DNA of 64,000 nucleotides, taken from assembly GCA_910574475.1 (NCBI GenBank), contig CAJTAT010000004.1, positions 310,001-374,000 of the forward strand, given 5' to 3'. This stretch comes from Clostridia bacterium (GTDB taxonomy: Bacteria > Bacillota > Clostridia > Lachnospirales > Lachnospiraceae). Of this stretch, positions 61,074-64,000 are shown in pieces. Positions within the stretch are counted from its first letter, which is position 1; each line of letters opens with the position of its first letter. A model generated the notes under the pieces. That model made no database searches, was not told where the DNA came from, and saw nothing but the letters and a program-made list of their open reading frames with translations. Position numbers and translations under genes: made by a program.

Positions 61074-62567
61074 ATGAGTGTCTTAAAGATTGAAAAAGTG
61101 AATAAGGCTTTCCCGGGGACTCTGGCATTGAATCAGGTATGCTGTCAATTTGAGAGTGGAAAAGTAAATGCGCTTGTGGGTAAAAACGGCTCAGGTAAAT
61201 CAACACTTGTTAAGATCATCAATGGTACTCAAAAACCGTCCGAAGGAAGAGTGCTGTTTAATGAGAAGGAATTGACTTTCTCGTCTCCTGCAGATGCACA
61301 GTCCCAGGGGATCGCCACAGTATATCAGGAATTATCTCTTATTCCGGGCTTGACAGTAGCTGAAAATATACGAATGGGCCGGTTTAAAATGAAAGGGAAA
61401 TTGATTGACTGGAAGCAGACTTATGCGGAAGCGCAAGAGATTTTAAGCAGCATGGGAATTACCGTAAATCCACGTGCTCAGGTATCAAGCCTGAGCATGT
61501 GGCAATGTCAGATGGTAGAGATTGCCAAAGCAATGAGCAGTGAACCCAAAGTGCTTTTGCTGGACGAACCTACATCTTCTCTTGCCCAGCATGAAACTCA
61601 GATCTTATTTGAACTAATCCAGGAATTAAAAAAGCGGGATGTTATCATTGTTTATATATCTCACAGACTGCAGGAATTATGGGAAATATGCGATACATGC
61701 CATGTGCTGCGTGACGGCAATTATATAGGGGCAATCCCGGATATGAAAGCGGCTGCGCACGAAGAATTGCTGCACATGATGTTTGGTGATACGAAGGTAA
61801 AGAAAAAACCGAATGACTTGATGGCGTCAGATGAGGTAGTTCTAAAGGTGGAGAAGCTGACCAGAAAAGATACTTTCCAGGATGTAAGCTTTGAATTGAA
61901 AAAAGGCGAGGTCTTGGGGATAGCAGGCATGCTTGGCAGTGGACGAACAGAATTGCTGCGGGCTATTTTTGGAAGTGATATGGTGGACAGCGGAGTGGTT
62001 ACGGTAGAAGGAAAGCAGGTCGCAAAAGCCTCACCGGAGATTATGAAAAATATGGGGTTGGCAATGACACCAGAAGATCGCAAGTTTGAAGGGCTGAATC
62101 AGGTGCAGTCTATTCAGAACAATTTGTGTGTGGCCAGCTTAAAGAAGCTGTCTGGTAGATTTTTTATGAAGCGGGGAAAGGAAGAGGCTGCGGCAGCAAA
62201 ACAGATGGAAGAACTTCAGATCAAAGCCTCCGGTCCCGAACAATCAGTGATGAGCTTGTCGGGAGGAAATCAACAGAAGGTTATTGTGGGGAATTGGCTC
62301 AACACAGATCCTAAGATCATGCTTTTTGACGAACCGTCCCGTGGCATAGATGTAAATGCCAAGCAGCAGATATTTGAAATCATCTGGAAGCTTTCAAAAA
62401 AGGGTGTGTCAAGTATTGTTGTTTCCTCTGAGTTAGAAGAATTGCTGGAAGTCTGTCAGCGGATTTTGATCATGCGTGGAGGACGGATTACAGGAGAAAT
62501 CATGGCAGATCAAATTCAGATTTCTCAGCTATATACCACATGTATGGGAGGGACGATAGAAGTATGA
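61074..62567 (+). CDS. Sugar ABC importer ATPase, RbsA/MglA type
   Basis: 497 residues with two tandem nucleotide-binding domains. First: GKNGSGKST, SLSMWQCQMVEIAKA and LLLDEPTSSL. Second: GMLGSGRTELLRA (degenerate P-loop, as is normal in this family), SLSGGNQQKVIVGNWL and MLFDEPSRGID. It energises import of a pentose or hexose. ATG at 61074 is preceded by AAAGGAGAAG; the frame from 61002 lies within the preceding gene. Overlaps the permease by ATGA. Confidence 0.94.
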   Translation: MSVLKIEKVNKAFPGTLALNQVCCQFESGKVNALVGKNGSGKSTLVKIINGTQKPSEGRVLFNEKELTFSSPADAQSQGIATVYQELSLIPGLTVAENIRMGRFKMKGKLIDWKQTYAEAQEILSSMGITVNPRAQVSSLSMWQCQMVEIAKAMSSEPKVLLLDEPTSSLAQHETQILFELIQELKKRDVIIVYISHRLQELWEICDTCHVLRDGNYIGAIPDMKAAAHEELLHMMFGDTKVKKKPNDLMASDEVVLKVEKLTRKDTFQDVSFELKKGEVLGIAGMLGSGRTELLRAIFGSDMVDSGVVTVEGKQVAKASPEIMKNMGLAMTPEDRKFEGLNQVQSIQNNLCVASLKKLSGRFFMKRGKEEAAAAKQMEELQIKASGPEQSVMSLSGGNQQKVIVGNWLNTDPKIMLFDEPSRGIDVNAKQQIFEIIWKLSKKGVSSIVVSSELEELLEVCQRILIMRGGRITGEIMADQIQISQLYTTCMGGTIEV

Positions 62568-63553
62568 GCAAAAAGAGAGAAACATCCATTGTGAATTTTA
62601 TGAGCCAGAATATGATGCTCTGTATTTTGCTGGTGATGATTGCTGTATTTTCAATTGTTGCCAAGGGATTCCTGAGCGTAGGTAATTTGCTGGGGATATT
62701 GCGTAGCGTGTCTATTACAGGTGTTATTGCTTTTGGAATGACTATGGTAATTATTTGTGGAGAGATCGATTTGTCCGTAGGCTCATCCATAGGATTGTCA
62801 TCTGTGATTGTGGCAAAGGTGGCAGGTTCTCTTGATGCTGCCGGCTTCATGCCGCTGGAATCTTCCGTTATTATCGCTATGGTGGTCGCAGTTGCCATCG
62901 GAGCAGTGATAGGCTGGGTAAATGGTAAGATCCGTACACGTTTTAATATTCCTACATTTATTATTACACTGGCAATGTTAAATGGCCTATATGGTTTGGC
63001 CGCTATTCTTTCGAATGGATTTCCAATCACTACACTTCCCTCCTGGTATGGTGTGATTGGAGCGGGAGTGCTCGGGAAGATCCCGGTGCCGGCCATATGG
63101 CTTGTCCTGGTTTTTGGTATTTCCCTTGTGGTGATGAATTATACGAGATTTGGACGTGAAGTGTATGCAGTGGGTGGAAATATGGAAGCTGCCCGCTTAT
63201 CTGGAATCAATGTCAATCGGGTAAAAGTAATTGTGCTGATTATAGTTCAGGTTATGGCTGCTCTTTCCGGTATCATTCTTTCCTCGCAGGTGTATTCTGG
63301 CTCTTTCTCATTTGGACGCGGTTATGAAATGGATGTAATAGCGCCAGTTATCATTGGCGGGGCCTCTCTGAACGGAGGACTGGGAAAAGTGACCGGGACA
63401 ATGATAGGAATTGTGTTCCTGGGAGTTCTGATGAATGGAATGACATTGCTCGGTGTGGATGATTATGTCAAATACGTAGTGAAAGGGCTTGTAGTCCTGG
63501 TGGCAGTTTTGGTTAATGCGATTCAGGACGAGCTTGCTAAAAAGAGCCAATAG
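62564..63553 (+). CDS. Sugar ABC importer permease, RbsC type
   Basis: 329 residues, about nine membrane segments. GITGVIAFGMTMVIICGEIDLSVGS-type block (about residues 50-72), FGREVYAVGGNMEAARLSGINV, and GGASLNGGLGKVTGTM are the family hallmarks. ATG overlaps the ATPase stop codon. Forms the membrane channel for the sugar captured by the binding protein. Confidence 0.93.
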   Translation: MSKKRETSIVNFMSQNMMLCILLVMIAVFSIVAKGFLSVGNLLGILRSVSITGVIAFGMTMVIICGEIDLSVGSSIGLSSVIVAKVAGSLDAAGFMPLESSVIIAMVVAVAIGAVIGWVNGKIRTRFNIPTFIITLAMLNGLYGLAAILSNGFPITTLPSWYGVIGAGVLGKIPVPAIWLVLVFGISLVVMNYTRFGREVYAVGGNMEAARLSGINVNRVKVIVLIIVQVMAALSGIILSSQVYSGSFSFGRGYEMDVIAPVIIGGASLNGGLGKVTGTMIGIVFLGVLMNGMTLLGVDDYVKYVVKGLVVLVAVLVNAIQDELAKKSQ

Positions 63554-63587
63554 TTTATATATGAAATACAAAGATGGAGGTGCGAGT

Positions 63588-64000
63588 ATGCCGCTTTACG
63601 AGTACTATGAAAATGCAGAAAATAAAGTACGCCTGCGTGAAGAACAGATTAAGCAAGTAACAATAGGTACGCAAAAGGTCTGCAGACAGATTGCAGAGCT
63701 TTGCAAGGACGGTAAACGGATTCTGATAGACGGTTGGTATGGCGTTGATTTCCAACATATGATTCACGAGATAGCTCAATCTGCACAGGAACAAAAAATA
63801 AAAGTGAATTTTTTGGACTTTAATGATTGTTATCTGCCTGTTGAGAAGATAGAAGAATATCAAAAGCCCTATGTTGGAGAAGATCCTTCCTTTGGATGGG
63901 TGAATTCTGAGGGAACCTTAGAGGATTTGCTTGAGGAAGCATCTGTGGAAAGGTTTCTCGAGCAGGCAGAAGAGAATACAAAAGAAGGAATGGGGACAAT
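63588..64000 (+). CDS. Unfinished gene of the sugar operon, 3' end outside the window
   Basis: 137 codons from ATG at 63588 (after GGAGG) stay open to the window edge. It reads MPLYEYYENAENKVRLREEQ, then GKRILIDGWYGVDFQHMIHEIA and KVNFLDFNDCYLPVEK. The strand-helix order is reminiscent of a nucleoside-kinase-like fold, but a real P-loop (GxxxxGKS) is absent. Some Lachnospiraceae sugar operons carry a long isomerase-like protein with such an N-terminus; I cannot confirm this from 137 residues. It is the fourth gene of the operon, 34 bases after the permease. Confidence 0.7.
   Translation, partial: MPLYEYYENAENKVRLREEQIKQVTIGTQKVCRQIAELCKDGKRILIDGWYGVDFQHMIHEIAQSAQEQKIKVNFLDFNDCYLPVEKIEEYQKPYVGEDPSFGWVNSEGTLEDLLEEASVERFLEQAEENTKEGMGT

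Overview
The window looks like chromosomal DNA of a gut Lachnospiraceae (Clostridium cluster XIVa, Blautia/Ruminococcus-like; genus not certain). The reasons are moderate G+C, strong AGGAGG ribosome sites with frequent TTG/GTG starts, a Trp T-box riboswitch, a Gram-positive style RNase P RNA, PadR/DUF1700, BlaI/BlaR1 and vanG-type modules, and Firmicute-style lipoproteins. I see no tRNA, rRNA, insertion sequence or CRISPR array.

Layout. (1) 1-2863: end of a glycosyltransferase operon (three GT2 enzymes, the first cut by the window edge). (2) 2991-4172: a very A+T-rich orphan membrane protein between 16-bp direct repeats. (3) 4249-7556, minus strand: a tryptophan-type ABC importer (substrate-binding protein, permease, ATPase) behind a T-box leader whose specifier codon reads UGG (Trp). 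(4) 7648-27781: a surface-glycan locus. A fucosyltransferase-like gene stands divergent to a bifunctional fucokinase/GDP-fucose pyrophosphorylase (Fkp). Fkp is followed by about 15 plus-strand genes: GT4 and GT2 enzymes, DUF2304 and GT-C-like membrane proteins, dTDP-4-dehydrorhamnose reductase, a Sel1-repeat protein, an MBOAT/SGNH pair and two acyltransferase-3 proteins. Together they suggest a rhamnose/fucose-containing, O-acylated surface glycan. (5) 27864-32459: orphan substrate-binding lipoprotein, Phd/RelE toxin-antitoxin pair, PHP hydrolase, YerC-like regulator, Rrf2 regulator, RNase P RNA, creatininase-family protein. (6) 32911-38200: ascorbate-type PTS IIC and IIB, a small membrane protein, a uroporphyrinogen-decarboxylase-like protein, a PH-domain protein, and pyrB-pyrI.

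(7) 38287-44274, minus strand: a complete vanG-type D-Ala-D-Ser glycopeptide-resistance cluster, vanR-vanS-vanG-vanXY-vanT, with VanT split into separate membrane and racemase genes. (8) 44478-47534: BlaI/BlaR1-like repressor and metalloprotease sensor with an unusual sensor domain, plus a small membrane protein. (9) 47560-54246: PadR-DUF1700-small exported protein, an OmpR/histidine-kinase pair with a very large kinase, an M19 dipeptidase and a C26 amidotransferase-like hydrolase. (10) 54445-58361: a MacAB-type efflux operon. (11) 58424-64000: a ROK repressor divergent from a sugar ABC importer and an unfinished gene.

The most unusual observation is a family of structured intercistronic elements. 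Two long copies (5978-6086 and 39448-39554) share a conserved apical loop and ends while their stems differ by compensating changes. A short relative (52474-52530) shares the tail. Each lies just before a gene's ribosome site, and one sits exactly where VanT is split.
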